64,000 nucleotides of DNA. Source: Rufibacter ruber (GTDB lineage: Bacteria > Bacteroidota > Bacteroidia > Cytophagales > Hymenobacteraceae). Shown here piece by piece: positions 34,235 through 43,432 of the stretch. The position numbers were made by a program, and so were the translations under genes. The stretch is from positions 1 to 64,000 of the forward strand of contig NZ_LRMM01000026.1 of NCBI RefSeq assembly GCF_001647275.1, read 5' to 3'. The notes beneath the pieces are model-generated. The model saw nothing but the letters and a program-made list of their open reading frames with translations, was not told where the DNA came from and ran no database searches. Each line of letters starts with the position of its first letter. Position 1 is the stretch's first letter.

Positions 34235-35239
34235 ATGGTAAAAATTACGTTTGATGGCATAGAGGTGGAGGTAGAGGAAGGAACTACTATCCTCAACGCA
34301 GCCCGCAAAATTGGCGGTGAGGTGGTGCCCCCTGCCATGTGTTACTATACGCCTTTGAAAGGCAGCGGCGGCAAGTGCCGCGCGTGCCTGGTAAAGGTGG
34401 CGGCCGGTTCGGCAAAAGACCCGCGCCCCATGCCGAAGTTGGTGGCAAGTTGCGTGACGCCGGTGCAGGACGGTATGGTGGTGGAAAACACGACTAACCC
34501 AGATGTGCTGGCGACCCGCAAAGGCGTGGTGGAAATGCTGTTAATTAACCACCCGCTGGATTGCCCCATCTGCGACCAGGCGGGAGAGTGTGATTTGCAG
34601 AACTTTGCCTATGAGCACGGTACTTCGGGTACCCGCTACGAGGAAGAGCGCCGCACGTTTGAAAAAGTAGACATCGGGCCGTTGGTGCAGCTGCACATGA
34701 CGCGCTGTATCCTGTGCTACCGCTGCGTGTACACTGCCAACCAGATTACCGATAAGCGGGTGCATGGCGTGTTAGGCCGCGGTGATGCCGCTGAGATTGG
34801 AACCTACATTGAGAACGTCATTGACAACGATTTCTCCGGAAACGTGATTGACGTGTGTCCGGTAGGTGCCTTGACCGACAAGACGTTCCGCTTTAAGAAC
34901 CGTGTGTGGTTCACCAAACCGGTAGATGCGCACCGTGACTGCCCTAAATGCTCTGGTAAAACCGTGCTCTGGATGCGTGGCAATGATGTGCTACGGGTAA
35001 CGGCCCGCAAAGACCAGTACAATGAGGTGCAGGAGTTCATCTGCAACGAGTGCCGCTTTGACCACAAAGACCCGAACGACTGGACCATTGAAGGACCACG
35101 CAAGATTGACCGGGCCTCGGTGATTTCTGCCAATCATTATGAGTTGCCGGTATTGAACGTGCCGGTGGTGCCTAACTTACCAGGCTCCACTGAAGAAGAC
35201 TTAGAATCCACTCCTTTCAACCTAGGAAGACACGTATAA
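34235..35239 (+). CDS. nuoG: NADH-quinone oxidoreductase subunit G, short form
   Basis: Iron-sulfur subunit of the peripheral arm, 334 residues. The [2Fe-2S] N1b ligands are in CYYTPLKGSGGKCRACLV. The N5 region is DCPICDQAGECDLQNFAYEH, followed by ferredoxin-like clusters in RCILCYRCV and VIDVCPVGALTDKTF, then DCPKCSGKTVLWMRGND. The protein ends soon after the last cluster. The large molybdopterin-oxidoreductase-like domain of a classical NuoG (roughly 700-900 residues) is missing. I believe this short form is usual in Bacteroidota; it is not a local truncation, because nuoH follows immediately with a TAATG overlap. Confidence 0.92.
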   Translation: MVKITFDGIEVEVEEGTTILNAARKIGGEVVPPAMCYYTPLKGSGGKCRACLVKVAAGSAKDPRPMPKLVASCVTPVQDGMVVENTTNPDVLATRKGVVEMLLINHPLDCPICDQAGECDLQNFAYEHGTSGTRYEEERRTFEKVDIGPLVQLHMTRCILCYRCVYTANQITDKRVHGVLGRGDAAEIGTYIENVIDNDFSGNVIDVCPVGALTDKTFRFKNRVWFTKPVDAHRDCPKCSGKTVLWMRGNDVLRVTARKDQYNEVQEFICNECRFDHKDPNDWTIEGPRKIDRASVISANHYELPVLNVPVVPNLPGSTEEDLESTPFNLGRHV

Positions 35240-36297
35240 TGGAGCTATCCGTATTATTAATCAAAGCGCTTATCATTGTGGCCGTTTTTGGGGTCACGTT
35301 GCTGATTGCCACCTACTCCACGTATGCTGAGCGCAAAGTAGCCGCGTTCATTCAGGACCGTGTGGGCCCTAACCGGGCTGGTCCCATGGGCTTGCTGCAG
35401 CCGCTGGCTGATGCCGTGAAACTGTTCTTCAAAGAAGAATTCGTGCCGGCCAATGCGAACAAGTTCCTGTTTATTGCGGGTCCGTCATTGGCGATGTTGA
35501 CCGCCTGTATGTCCAGCGCGGTGATTCCTTTCGGGAACACGCTGTACATTAACGGCGAGTATATTCCGGTGCAGGCCATTGAGGTGAACATTGGCATTCT
35601 CTACATCTTCGGCGTAGTGGCGCTGGGCGTGTACGGCATCATGATTGGAGGCTGGGCGTCTAACAATAAATTCTCTTTATTGGGGGCTATCCGCGCGGCG
35701 TCTCAGAACATCAGCTACGAGCTGGCCATGGGTATGTCTATCATCGCTCTGTTGGTGTTGTCTGGTTCACTTTCATTACGCGTGATGGCCGAGCAGCAGG
35801 GGCAGGATTTATTCGGGATTTCTGGTATGAACTGGAACATCTTCTACCAGCCGCTGGGCTTCCTGATTTTCCTGGTGTGTGCCTTCGCAGAGACCAACCG
35901 AGTACCGTTTGACTTACCAGAGTGCGAGACTGAGCTAGTGGGCGGTTACCACACCGAGTACAGCTCTATGGGCATGGGCTTGTACCTGTTCGCGGAGTAC
36001 GTGAATATCTTCGTGGCCTCGGCTGTGATGGCAACGCTTTACTTTGGCGGCTACAATTTCCCGTTCATGTATGACCTCGGCTTGCCGCACAATGTGGTGA
36101 CCATTTTGGGTACCGTGGTGCTGTTCGTGAAAATCCTGTTGTTCATTTTCTTCTTCATGTGGGTACGCTGGACCTTACCGCGCTTCCGCTATGACCAATT
36201 GATGAACCTGGGCTGGAAAATCTTGATTCCGTTGTCTATCCTGAACGTGGTGTTGACAGCCGGTGCAATTCTGCTGAAAGACGAATTCTTCAAATAG
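35239..36297 (+). CDS. nuoH: NADH-quinone oxidoreductase subunit H
   Basis: Membrane subunit forming the quinone-entry chamber and the first proton path, 352 residues with about eight helices. Conserved stretches are STYAERKVAAFIQDRVGPNR near the N-terminus and the loop ETNRVPFDLPECETELVGGY. RWTLPRFRYDQLMNLGWK is near the C-terminus. Its ATG shares a base with the nuoG stop. Confidence 0.96.
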   Translation: MELSVLLIKALIIVAVFGVTLLIATYSTYAERKVAAFIQDRVGPNRAGPMGLLQPLADAVKLFFKEEFVPANANKFLFIAGPSLAMLTACMSSAVIPFGNTLYINGEYIPVQAIEVNIGILYIFGVVALGVYGIMIGGWASNNKFSLLGAIRAASQNISYELAMGMSIIALLVLSGSLSLRVMAEQQGQDLFGISGMNWNIFYQPLGFLIFLVCAFAETNRVPFDLPECETELVGGYHTEYSSMGMGLYLFAEYVNIFVASAVMATLYFGGYNFPFMYDLGLPHNVVTILGTVVLFVKILLFIFFFMWVRWTLPRFRYDQLMNLGWKILIPLSILNVVLTAGAILLKDEFFK

Positions 36298-36351
36298 CAG
36301 ACGGAAGGCTTCATTTATAGAAGCCTGACAACCTTTTAACGACTGAATGAG

Positions 36352-36876
36352 ATGCAATCATTAAGTAATAGAGCAAAGAAACTGGAGAAAAAGCCCATGA
36401 ACCTGTCTGAGAGAATGTATCTCCCAGCCATTTTCCAAGGCTTGACCATTACCATGCGTCACTTTTTCAAGAAGAAGGCGACCATTAAATACCCGGAGGA
36501 AACCCGCCCCATGAGTGCGGTGTGGCGTGGTTTGCACGTGCTGAAGCGTGATGAGAAGGGGAGAGAGCGTTGCACGGCCTGTGGTTTGTGTGCGGTGGCC
36601 TGTCCGGCCGAAGCCATTACCATGGTGTCTGGTGAGCGTAAGCGGGGCGAAGAGCACTTGTACCGTGAGGAGAAATACGCGGTAAGCTACGAGATTAACA
36701 TGTTGCGCTGCATTTTCTGCGGTTTGTGTGAGGAGGCGTGCCCTAAAGCAGCCATCTTCCTGCAGAACGACAAAGTGGCGCCGGCCCGCTATGAGCGCGA
36801 TGAGTTCATCTACGGCAAAGACCGTTTAGTAGAGCCGCTTCCTATTGAATTAACGGCACCAGCCCCTACTCGCTAA
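36352..36876 (+). CDS. nuoI: NADH-quinone oxidoreductase subunit I
   Basis: Ferredoxin-like subunit with two 4Fe-4S clusters (N6a, N6b), 174 residues. The ligands are CTACGLCAVACPAEAI near residues 80-95 and CIFCGLCEEACPKAAI near 120-135. The start at ATG 36352 gives a short basic extension; the ATG at 36397 (MNLSERMYLPAIFQ) is a possible alternative. It lies 54 bases after nuoH. Confidence 0.95.
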   Translation: MQSLSNRAKKLEKKPMNLSERMYLPAIFQGLTITMRHFFKKKATIKYPEETRPMSAVWRGLHVLKRDEKGRERCTACGLCAVACPAEAITMVSGERKRGEEHLYREEKYAVSYEINMLRCIFCGLCEEACPKAAIFLQNDKVAPARYERDEFIYGKDRLVEPLPIELTAPAPTR

Positions 36877-36891
36877 TCACCTAGAAAAACT

Positions 36892-37407
36892 ATGACGGGT
36901 AATATTTTTTACTTCCTGACCTTCCTGACCCTGATTGCCGCTGTAGGCGTGGTGGTTTCTAAGAACCCTGTGTACAGCGTTCTTTTCATGATTCTGACCT
37001 TCTTCGCACTGACTGGGCACTACATTCTGTTAAACGCCCAGTTTGTGGCGGCTGTGAATTTCATAGTGTACATGGGGGCCATCATGGTGTTGTTCCTCTT
37101 CGTGATTATGTTCCTGAACATGCGCGAAGACACCGAACAGCACAAACCCATGCTCAGCAAAATTGCGGCGGCTATTGCCGGTGGTATGCTGTTTGTCATC
37201 ATCATTGCCGCCTTGAAGGACGTGGACACCAACGTGTACCACCCGGCGGTGTTTGACTCACAGATTGGTCTGGTGGAGAACCTGGGTATTGTCTTGTTCA
37301 GAGATTACCTGTTGCCGTTTGAGTTGGCGTCTATCTTGTTGCTGGCGGCTATGGCCGGTGCGGTAATGTTAGGTAAACGCGAGCCGGGCGAGCGAAATAG
37401 ATTCTAA
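36892..37407 (+). CDS. nuoJ: NADH-quinone oxidoreductase subunit J
   Basis: Membrane subunit of 171 residues with five helices. Typical sequence is VVVSKNPVYSVLFMILTF and FIVYMGAIMVLFLFVIMFL. It follows nuoI after 15 bases. A 352-base gap containing a terminator-like hairpin and two 40-bp palindromes separates it from nuoK. Confidence 0.94.
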   Translation: MTGNIFYFLTFLTLIAAVGVVVSKNPVYSVLFMILTFFALTGHYILLNAQFVAAVNFIVYMGAIMVLFLFVIMFLNMREDTEQHKPMLSKIAAAIAGGMLFVIIIAALKDVDTNVYHPAVFDSQIGLVENLGIVLFRDYLLPFELASILLLAAMAGAVMLGKREPGERNRF

Positions 37408-37424
37408 GGGTTCTGTAGAACCCC

Positions 37425-37457
37425 TAAAAAGGACAGCTTTATTTGTTGTCCTTTTTT
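37425..37457 (+). terminator. Terminator-like hairpin after nuoJ
   Basis: AAAAAGGACA and TGTCCTTTTTT around a loop of about 12 bases, 18 bases after the nuoJ stop. It has the form of an intrinsic terminator in mid-operon. Confidence 0.65.
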
Positions 37458-37491
37458 CATGCCGCTTTGGGTGGTATAAAATAGTAACTGC

Positions 37492-37529
37492 CGTTTTCGG
37501 GCTGTTTTTTGAAAAAGAGGCCAGAAACG
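37492..37529. repeat. 40-bp palindromic element, copy 20
   Basis: CGTTTTCGGGCTG and GAGGCCAGAAACG, inner T6/A5. Confidence 0.85.
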
Positions 37530-37536
37530 CAAGCAA

Positions 37537-37665
37537 CCTCACCCTAAATCCCTCTCCCGCGGAGAGGGACTTTTCCGCTGAGGCTTTTGAGGCTGTTTTT
37601 CAGAAAACAGCCTCAAAACGCAAAAGAGTACTCCCCTCTCCGTGGGAGAGGGGCTGGGGGTGAGG
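37537..37665. repeat. Nested palindrome, second copy of the 27900-28033 type
   Basis: The right arm 37633-37665 is identical to 28001-28033. The left arm 37537-37568 (CCTCACCCTAAATCCCTCTC start) is a diverged partner. The core is copy 21 of the 40-bp palindrome. A left-arm-only relative lies at 56265-56296, next to copy 33. Confidence 0.88.
37583..37621. repeat. 40-bp palindromic element, copy 21
   Basis: GCTTTTGAGGCTG and CAGCCTCAAAACGC, with GAGGC/GCCTC compensated, inner T5/A4. Core of the 37537-37665 nested palindrome. Confidence 0.92.
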
Positions 37666-37759
37666 TCATATTTTATTGTGGATTTACCAAAAAATGGAAA
37701 TAACTTTGGCCCCTGTTGCAAGGCAGGGCCAACCCCGTTTCTAAGAACGAATAGTAGAC

Positions 37760-38089
37760 ATGAACGAAATTCCTGAGGTCATTAGAACCATTCCGCTGAA
37801 CTTGTATCTGTATTTCAGCACCGCCTTGTTCATTATTGGAGTCATTGGGGTTCTGACCCGCCGCAACGCCATCATTATCTTTATGTGTGTGGAGCTCATG
37901 CTCAACTCCGTCAATCTGTTGCTTACGGCTTTTTCAGCGTACCGTTCTGACCCCAACGGGCAGATATTCGTGTTTTTCATCATGGCGGTGGCTGCCGCTG
38001 AGGTGGCCGTTGGGTTGGCTATTATTGTGATGATTTACCGCAACCTGCGCACCACAGACATCAATTTCCTGAACAAACTGAAATGGTAA
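37760..38089 (+). CDS. nuoK: NADH-quinone oxidoreductase subunit K
   Basis: Small membrane subunit of 109 residues with three helices. The buried glutamates of the proton path are seen in [18 protein letters not shown] and the third-helix [20 protein letters not shown]. nuoL follows after 59 bases. Confidence 0.95.
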   Translation: MNEIPEVIRTIPLNLYLYFSTALFIIGVIGVLTRRNAIIIFMCVELMLNSVNLLLTAFSAYRSDPNGQIFVFFIMAVAAAEVAVGLAIIVMIYRNLRTTDINFLNKLKW

Positions 38090-38148
38090 GGCGGTTTAAC
38101 CGCAGAGCTATATCTATAAAGAGTACCGTTCCATTTACGCTTTAACAA

Positions 38149-40101
38149 ATGCAAGAATTTATTTTGCCAGCAAACAACGCTGAGATGACTTGGGTCTGTT
38201 TGCTGATTCCGCTCCTGCCGTTCATCGGGTTTCTGATTAACGGCCTGGGTAACCGGAAATTGCCGAAAGGGCTGGCGGGTCTGGTGGGTTGTGCCACCGT
38301 CATCGGGTCGTTTGCGCTGTCTTTGTTCCTGTTCTTCGGGTTTGAAGGCTACGGCAACCGCCCCTACACCACCGACATCTTCAACTGGATTAACGTGGCG
38401 GGGCTGAGAATTCCGTTCTCGTTCCAGATTGACCAGCTGTCTTTGATTATGTTGCTGCTGGTAACGGGCGTGGGTTCGGTGATTCACATTTACTCTGCGG
38501 GCTACATGCATGATGACGAGAACTTCGGGAAGTTCTTTGCTTTCCTGAACCTGTTCGTGTTCTCGATGCTCCTGCTGGTGATGGGCTCAAACTACGTGAT
38601 GATGTTCGTGGGCTGGGAAGGCGTAGGGCTCTGCTCGTACCTCCTGATTGGCTTCTGGAACAAAGTCACTCCCTATAACAACGCCGCTAAAAAAGCATTC
38701 ATCATCAACCGGATTGGTGATTTGGGCTTCTTGCTGGGTATCTTCTTAATTTTCATCACCTACGGAAGCGTGAGCTACGGCGAGGTGTTCAACCAGGCTT
38801 CTCAACTGAATGAAGTGAACGATGGCATAGTGGTAGCTATTACCCTTCTGTTGTTTGTTGGTGCTATGGGTAAATCAGCGCAGTTGCCACTTTACACTTG
38901 GTTACCAGACGCGATGGCGGGCCCAACCCCGGTTTCTGCCCTCATTCACGCAGCTACCATGGTGACCGCCGGTATTTACATGGTGATTCGTTCTAACGTG
39001 TTGTATACGCTGGCACCAGATACGCTGGAAATTGTAGCCATCATTGGTTTAGCCACGGCGCTGTTTGCTGCTACCATCGGTCTTTTCCAGAACGACATCA
39101 AAAAAGTATTGGCGTACTCTACGGTGAGTCAGTTGGGCTATATGTTCCTCGCCCTAGGCGTGATGGCGTATTCATCGTCACTGTTCCACGTATTGACGCA
39201 CGCGTTCTTTAAAGCGTTGCTGTTCTTGGGTGCGGGTAGCGTGATTCACGCCATGTCTGGTGAGCAGGATTTACGCCGCATGGGCGGATTGAGAAAAGCT
39301 TTGCCAATTACTTTCCTTACTTTCTTGATTGGAACGCTGGCTATCTCTGGTATTCCGCCGTTTGCGGGTTTCTTCTCTAAAGACGAATTACTGGCGCACG
39401 TGTTCCAGCACAGCAAAGTGATGTGGGCATTCGGTCTGTTGACCTCTTTCATGACCGCGTTCTACATGTTCCGTCTACTGTACCTGGCCTTCTTCGGAAG
39501 TTTCAGAGGCACCGAGGCGCAGCGCCACCACCTGCACGAGTCTCCAGCGGTAATGACCATTCCGTTGATTATTCTGGCAATTCTTTCCACCGTGGGTGGA
39601 TTCATGGGTTTGCCGCCAGTATTCAGTGAAAACCACATGCTGGCCAACTTCTTATCTCCGGTATATGAATTGGCTAGAAGAGCGGTGCCGAGTGCGTTTG
39701 AGACGCATCACCTGTCGCATGAACTGGAATACACCTTGATGGCGGTGTCTGTGGCCGTGGCAATTGTTGCTATCATTCTGGCGTACGTGATTTACGGAAA
39801 GAAAAGAGCCGTTCCCGCCGAGGAAGGCACTGCCACTGGCCTGCACAAGCTGGTGTACAACAAATACTATGTAGATGAACTCTACAATGCCCTGTTCGTG
39901 AAACCCATCATGGGTTTATCTGTGGGCTTGTACCGTTTTGTGGAACGCGGCATCATTGACCCAATTGTAAACGGATTGGGAAAAGGCGTACTGGGCGGCG
40001 GACGTTCACTTCGTCTGGTGCAGAGCGGGGCCATTGGGTCTTATATCCTGATTATGGTGCTGGGCATCGCATTAATCTTATTGCTGAACTTTATTATCTG
40101 A
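38149..40101 (+). CDS. nuoL: NADH-quinone oxidoreductase subunit L
   Basis: Antiporter-like proton-pumping subunit, 650 residues, about 16 helices. The conserved antiporter region is MFVGWEGVGLCSYLLIGFW (with the key Glu) and GKSAQLPLYTWLPDAMAGPT (with the key Lys), then ALIHAATMVTAGIYM. A long lateral helix and final anchor lie in the C-terminal 150 residues. Codon use from here to nuoN is richer in GTG and TTG than in the housekeeping genes nearby. nuoM starts ten bases after its stop. Confidence 0.96.
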   Translation: MQEFILPANNAEMTWVCLLIPLLPFIGFLINGLGNRKLPKGLAGLVGCATVIGSFALSLFLFFGFEGYGNRPYTTDIFNWINVAGLRIPFSFQIDQLSLIMLLLVTGVGSVIHIYSAGYMHDDENFGKFFAFLNLFVFSMLLLVMGSNYVMMFVGWEGVGLCSYLLIGFWNKVTPYNNAAKKAFIINRIGDLGFLLGIFLIFITYGSVSYGEVFNQASQLNEVNDGIVVAITLLLFVGAMGKSAQLPLYTWLPDAMAGPTPVSALIHAATMVTAGIYMVIRSNVLYTLAPDTLEIVAIIGLATALFAATIGLFQNDIKKVLAYSTVSQLGYMFLALGVMAYSSSLFHVLTHAFFKALLFLGAGSVIHAMSGEQDLRRMGGLRKALPITFLTFLIGTLAISGIPPFAGFFSKDELLAHVFQHSKVMWAFGLLTSFMTAFYMFRLLYLAFFGSFRGTEAQRHHLHESPAVMTIPLIILAILSTVGGFMGLPPVFSENHMLANFLSPVYELARRAVPSAFETHHLSHELEYTLMAVSVAVAIVAIILAYVIYGKKRAVPAEEGTATGLHKLVYNKYYVDELYNALFVKPIMGLSVGLYRFVERGIIDPIVNGLGKGVLGGGRSLRLVQSGAIGSYILIMVLGIALILLLNFII

Positions 40102-40111
40102 TAGGCCAAAC

Positions 40112-41563
40112 ATGTTAACCGCATTCTTAATCTTATGGCCTGCGCTGGCGGCGTTGCTGGTACTGTTGGTAAAAGGCCAGAGCGCCAAGAAAGTCGCGTT
40201 TGGCGCGGCGTTGTTGGAACTGGTGGTAGGCGTATGGGCTTGGATTAACTTTAATCCTACGCTCTCTAGTCCGCAGTTTTTATTGAATGAACCATGGGTG
40301 GCCTCAGCGGGCATCGCCTTTAAAGTAGGCATGGACGGCATCAGTTTGTTGATGGTGCTGTTGACCGTGTTCCTGGTTCCGTTGATTATCCTGGCCTCTT
40401 TCAAAAATGACTACGAGAAACCGTCTTCGTTCTTCGCCCTGATTCTGTTCATGCAGACCGGTTTGGTTGGCGTATTCACCGCCTTAGACGCGTTCCTGTT
40501 CTATTTCTTCTGGGAAGTGGCGTTGATTCCTATCTACTTCATCGCCGCATTGTGGGGCGGTGCCGATAGAATCAGGGTCACGTTCAAGTTCTTCATCTAC
40601 ACCGTATTTGGCTCGCTGTTCATGCTGGCTGCGTTTGTGTATCTGTATTTCCAGACGCCGGGCACGCATAGTTCAGAGGAAGTAGCCTTCTACCAACTGG
40701 TATTAGATTCTGGCACGCAAAGCTGGCTGTTCTGGTTCCTGTTCATTGCCTTCGCCATTAAAATGCCGGTGTTCCCATTCCACACGTGGCAACCTGACAC
40801 CTATACTGAGGCCCCTGCTGCCGGTACTATGCTGTTGTCTGGTATCATGCTGAAGATGGGTATCTACGGAGCGCTGCGTTGGTTGCTGCCCGTGGTGCCG
40901 TTGGGCGTGAGCCAGTGGGCTGATGTAGCGTTGGTGTTGGCCATCATTGGTATTATCTACGGCGCTATCATTGCCATCCGTCAGCATGACATGAAGCGGG
41001 TGGTGGCGTTCTCGTCTATTTCACACGTAGGACTAATTGCCGCTGGTTTGTTCACCCTGAATGAGCAAGGCTTGCAAGGCGTGATGATTCAAATGCTGAG
41101 CCACGGCGTAAACGTGGTGGGATTGTTCTTCATCATTGACATTATCCAGCGTCGCCTTGGTACCCGGGAGATTGCCGCCATGGGCGGAATCACGCAGAAC
41201 GCACCGTTCATGACCGTGTGCTTTATGGTCTTGATGCTGGGCGCGGTGGCGTTGCCATTGACCAACGGGTTTGTGGGCGAGTTCCTGCTCTTGATGGGCG
41301 TGTTCCGGTACGAAGCCTGGATGGGCGCGGTAGCCGGTATCACCATTATTTTAGGAGCCGTGTACATGCTACGCATGTTCCAGCGCGTGATGTTTGGCGA
41401 GAAGAATGAAATCACCCAGGCTTTTACAGATCTTACTTTCACGGAGAAAGCCGTCTTGGTGCCGTTGGTGGTGATGGTGTTCTGGATTGGTTTGCACCCT
41501 AACACGTTCCTGAGCATTTCTGAACCAGCCATTCTGAACTTGCTGGAAGTAATCAAGCGCTAA
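40112..41563 (+). CDS. nuoM: NADH-quinone oxidoreductase subunit M
   Basis: Antiporter-like proton-pumping subunit, 483 residues. The conserved FYFFWEVALIPIYFIAALW (key Glu), AIKMPVFPFHTWQPDTYTEA (key Lys) and SISHVGLIAAGLFTL are present. nuoN follows after 33 bases. Confidence 0.96.
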   Translation: MLTAFLILWPALAALLVLLVKGQSAKKVAFGAALLELVVGVWAWINFNPTLSSPQFLLNEPWVASAGIAFKVGMDGISLLMVLLTVFLVPLIILASFKNDYEKPSSFFALILFMQTGLVGVFTALDAFLFYFFWEVALIPIYFIAALWGGADRIRVTFKFFIYTVFGSLFMLAAFVYLYFQTPGTHSSEEVAFYQLVLDSGTQSWLFWFLFIAFAIKMPVFPFHTWQPDTYTEAPAAGTMLLSGIMLKMGIYGALRWLLPVVPLGVSQWADVALVLAIIGIIYGAIIAIRQHDMKRVVAFSSISHVGLIAAGLFTLNEQGLQGVMIQMLSHGVNVVGLFFIIDIIQRRLGTREIAAMGGITQNAPFMTVCFMVLMLGAVALPLTNGFVGEFLLLMGVFRYEAWMGAVAGITIILGAVYMLRMFQRVMFGEKNEITQAFTDLTFTEKAVLVPLVVMVFWIGLHPNTFLSISEPAILNLLEVIKR

Positions 41564-41596
41564 GAATTTAAGACATACAGGAGAAATCACCTGCAC

Positions 41597-42973
41597 ATGA
41601 CATCTATTATACTACTTTCTGTTTTCGGGATTCTGAATCTCTTTCTGGGGTTCATGAAGTCTAAAAAAGCGTTGCTCCCGCTGGTGCTGCTGTTCTTGCT
41701 GGTGGTGCTGGGCGCAACCGTGTATGACTGGGGCCAGAACAAGACCTTCTTCAACAACATGCTGGCTGTAGACAACTACACCGTTGGGTTCACGGCGGTG
41801 ATGGTGTTGTCAACTATTTTTATTCTGCCGTTCTCCCGCCGCTACGTGGTAGGCGAAGAAGCCAACTTGGCTGAGTATTATTCACTGCTTATTTTCTCAT
41901 TAGTAGGCGGTGTGATGATGGTGGGCTATGAGAACCTGCTCATGCTGTTCCTGGGCATTGAAATCATGTCCATTCCTATGTATGTATTGGCGGGGGCAGA
42001 CAAACGCAACATCTTGTCTAATGAGGCGGCCATGAAGTACTTCCTGATGGGGTCGTTCTTCACCGGCGTGATTCTGTTTGGCATGGCCTTGATTTACGGG
42101 GCCACCGGTCACTTCTATTTAGTAGACATTGCCAACGTTGCCAACAACATTGACCCCAACATGGCCCCGTTGCTCCTGATGGGCATTCTGCTGGTGCTGA
42201 TTGGCATTACCTTTAAGATTGGGGCTGCCCCATTCCATTTCTGGACTCCTGACGTGTACGAAGGTACGCCAACCCTCTTCACCGGCTACATGTCTACCGT
42301 GGTGAAAACCGCTGGTATTGCGGCCTTCTACAAACTGATGAACGTGGCGTTCCCGGCGGTGTACCAGGAGTGGTTCCCCACGGTGGTGGCCATTACCGTG
42401 CTGACGTTGCTGGTAGGTAACATTGGGGCTGTGGCACAAACCAGCATGAAGCGGATGCTGGCTTACTCCAGTATCTCACACGCGGGCTATCTGATGATTG
42501 CCTTGACCGCGTTCAACGACCGTTCTGAAAACGCCATCCTGTTCTACTCACTGGCCTACGGCGTAGCAACTATCGCGGCGTTTGGCGTGCTGAAATACGT
42601 AGCCGATGAGCGGGGTTCAGATGACTATTCTTCGTTCAACGGCCTGGGTAAGACCAACCCGTTGCTGGCGTTTGTCATGACTGTTTCCATGCTGTCACTG
42701 GCGGGAATTCCTTTAACGGGTGGTTTCTTCGGAAAGCTGTTCCTGTTCTCTGCCGCTTTAGAAAAAGACATGCTTTGGCTGATTGTGGTGGCGGTGTTGA
42801 TGTCTGCGGTAGGGATTTACTACTACTTCCGGGTGATTATTGCCATGTACATGCGGGAACCGGTGGGTGCGCGTGTAGCCGTTGACCCGTTTGCTGCCTT
42901 TACGTTGATTTCTCTGGTGGTCTTGACCGTGCTGATGGGTGTGGTGCCTGGCTTGTTCAGTGATTTGCTGTAA
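41597..42973 (+). CDS. nuoN: NADH-quinone oxidoreductase subunit N
   Basis: Third antiporter-like subunit, 458 residues. The conserved stretches are MLFLGIEIMSIPMYVLAGAD, FKIGAAPFHFWTPDVYEG and MLAYSSISHAGYLMIALTAF. This completes a full set nuoA-B-C-D-E-F-G-H-I-J-K-L-M-N. A perfect 20-bp hairpin starting 17 bases after the stop is the probable operon terminator. Confidence 0.96.
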   Translation: MTSIILLSVFGILNLFLGFMKSKKALLPLVLLFLLVVLGATVYDWGQNKTFFNNMLAVDNYTVGFTAVMVLSTIFILPFSRRYVVGEEANLAEYYSLLIFSLVGGVMMVGYENLLMLFLGIEIMSIPMYVLAGADKRNILSNEAAMKYFLMGSFFTGVILFGMALIYGATGHFYLVDIANVANNIDPNMAPLLLMGILLVLIGITFKIGAAPFHFWTPDVYEGTPTLFTGYMSTVVKTAGIAAFYKLMNVAFPAVYQEWFPTVVAITVLTLLVGNIGAVAQTSMKRMLAYSSISHAGYLMIALTAFNDRSENAILFYSLAYGVATIAAFGVLKYVADERGSDDYSSFNGLGKTNPLLAFVMTVSMLSLAGIPLTGGFFGKLFLFSAALEKDMLWLIVVAVLMSAVGIYYYFRVIIAMYMREPVGARVAVDPFAAFTLISLVVLTVLMGVVPGLFSDLL

Positions 42974-42989
42974 GGCTTACCATTTTTAG

Positions 42990-43031
42990 ATAAAAGAGAA
43001 GAGGCGCCCTTGGGCGCCTCTTCTCTTTTAT
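42990..43031. terminator. Perfect 20-bp hairpin ending the nuo operon
   Basis: Arms ATAAAAGAGAAGAGGCGCCC and its exact complement around TT. The A-rich flank and T-rich flank make it bidirectional, between convergent nuoN and the LytTR gene. Copy 22 of the 40-bp palindrome begins directly after it. Confidence 0.85.
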
Positions 43032-43071
43032 GCGTTTTTGGACTGTTTTTCAGAAACCAGGCCAAAAACGG
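43032..43071. repeat. 40-bp palindromic element, copy 22
   Basis: GCGTTTTTGGACTG and CAGGCCAAAAACG, inner T5/A3. Outer left layer of the 400-bp fold-back. Confidence 0.9.
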
Positions 43072-43389
43072 GAATTTGATTGCTGATTGCAACTGCCCGA
43101 TTGTTTCAAATAATAGCGCAAGCTAAGTGTAGATTCTCCCCTTGAGGGGAGATAAAGAGGGGTGTTGCACAGGAGAGCACACATTGTTAGGCGTACTTAT
43201 TTTTCTATGGCGCGGAGGTTACTTCTGTGCCTAACTAGGAAAGTCACGGAAGTAACTTCCGCACCATAGTTGGGAATGCCATGACCGGCAGGTGTAAACA
43301 CCCCACTAGCTCCCCTCAAGGGGAGAATCTGCGCTTAGCTTGCGCTATTATTTGAAACAATCGGGAAGTTGCAATCAGCAATCAAATTT

Positions 43390-43430
43390 CCGTTTTCGGC
43401 CTACTTTTCGCAAGACAGGACAAAAATGGA
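43390..43430. repeat. 40-bp palindromic element, copy 23
   Basis: CCGTTTTCGGCCTAC and GACAGGACAAAAATGG, diverged, inner T4/A2. It ends two bases from the LytTR gene stop and is the outer right layer of the 400-bp fold-back. Confidence 0.75.
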
Positions 43431-43432
43431 AA

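Larger units (their letters stand above)
37408..37759. other. 352-bp repeat-filled gap inside the nuo operon
   Basis: Between nuoJ and nuoK lie a terminator-like hairpin (37425-37457), copy 20 of the 40-bp palindrome (37492), and a nested palindrome with copy 21 at its core (37537-37665). Whether transcription crosses this gap, or nuoK-N has its own promoter, is unclear; I see no good TAnnTTTG box with a -33 partner. Confidence 0.7.
43032..43430. repeat. 400-bp multi-layer fold-back structure
   Basis: Layers from outside in: 40-bp palindromes at both ends (43032-43071, 43390-43430). Next are 69-base arms 43073-43141 and 43320-43388, with about four mismatches by eye. Then come family D CTTGAGGGGA/TCCCCTCAAG stems and GGGGTGTT/AACACCCC. 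The innermost arms, 43205-43229 and 43245-43269, are 25 bases with three mismatches. No coding potential is seen. It fills the gap between the nuoN terminator and the LytTR stop. Confidence 0.9.

Noticed and set aside
34235-35239. NuoG truncated by a local mutation
   Set aside because: The stop is coupled by TAATG to nuoH, all expected cluster ligands are intact, and a short NuoG is, as far as I recall, normal in Bacteroidota.
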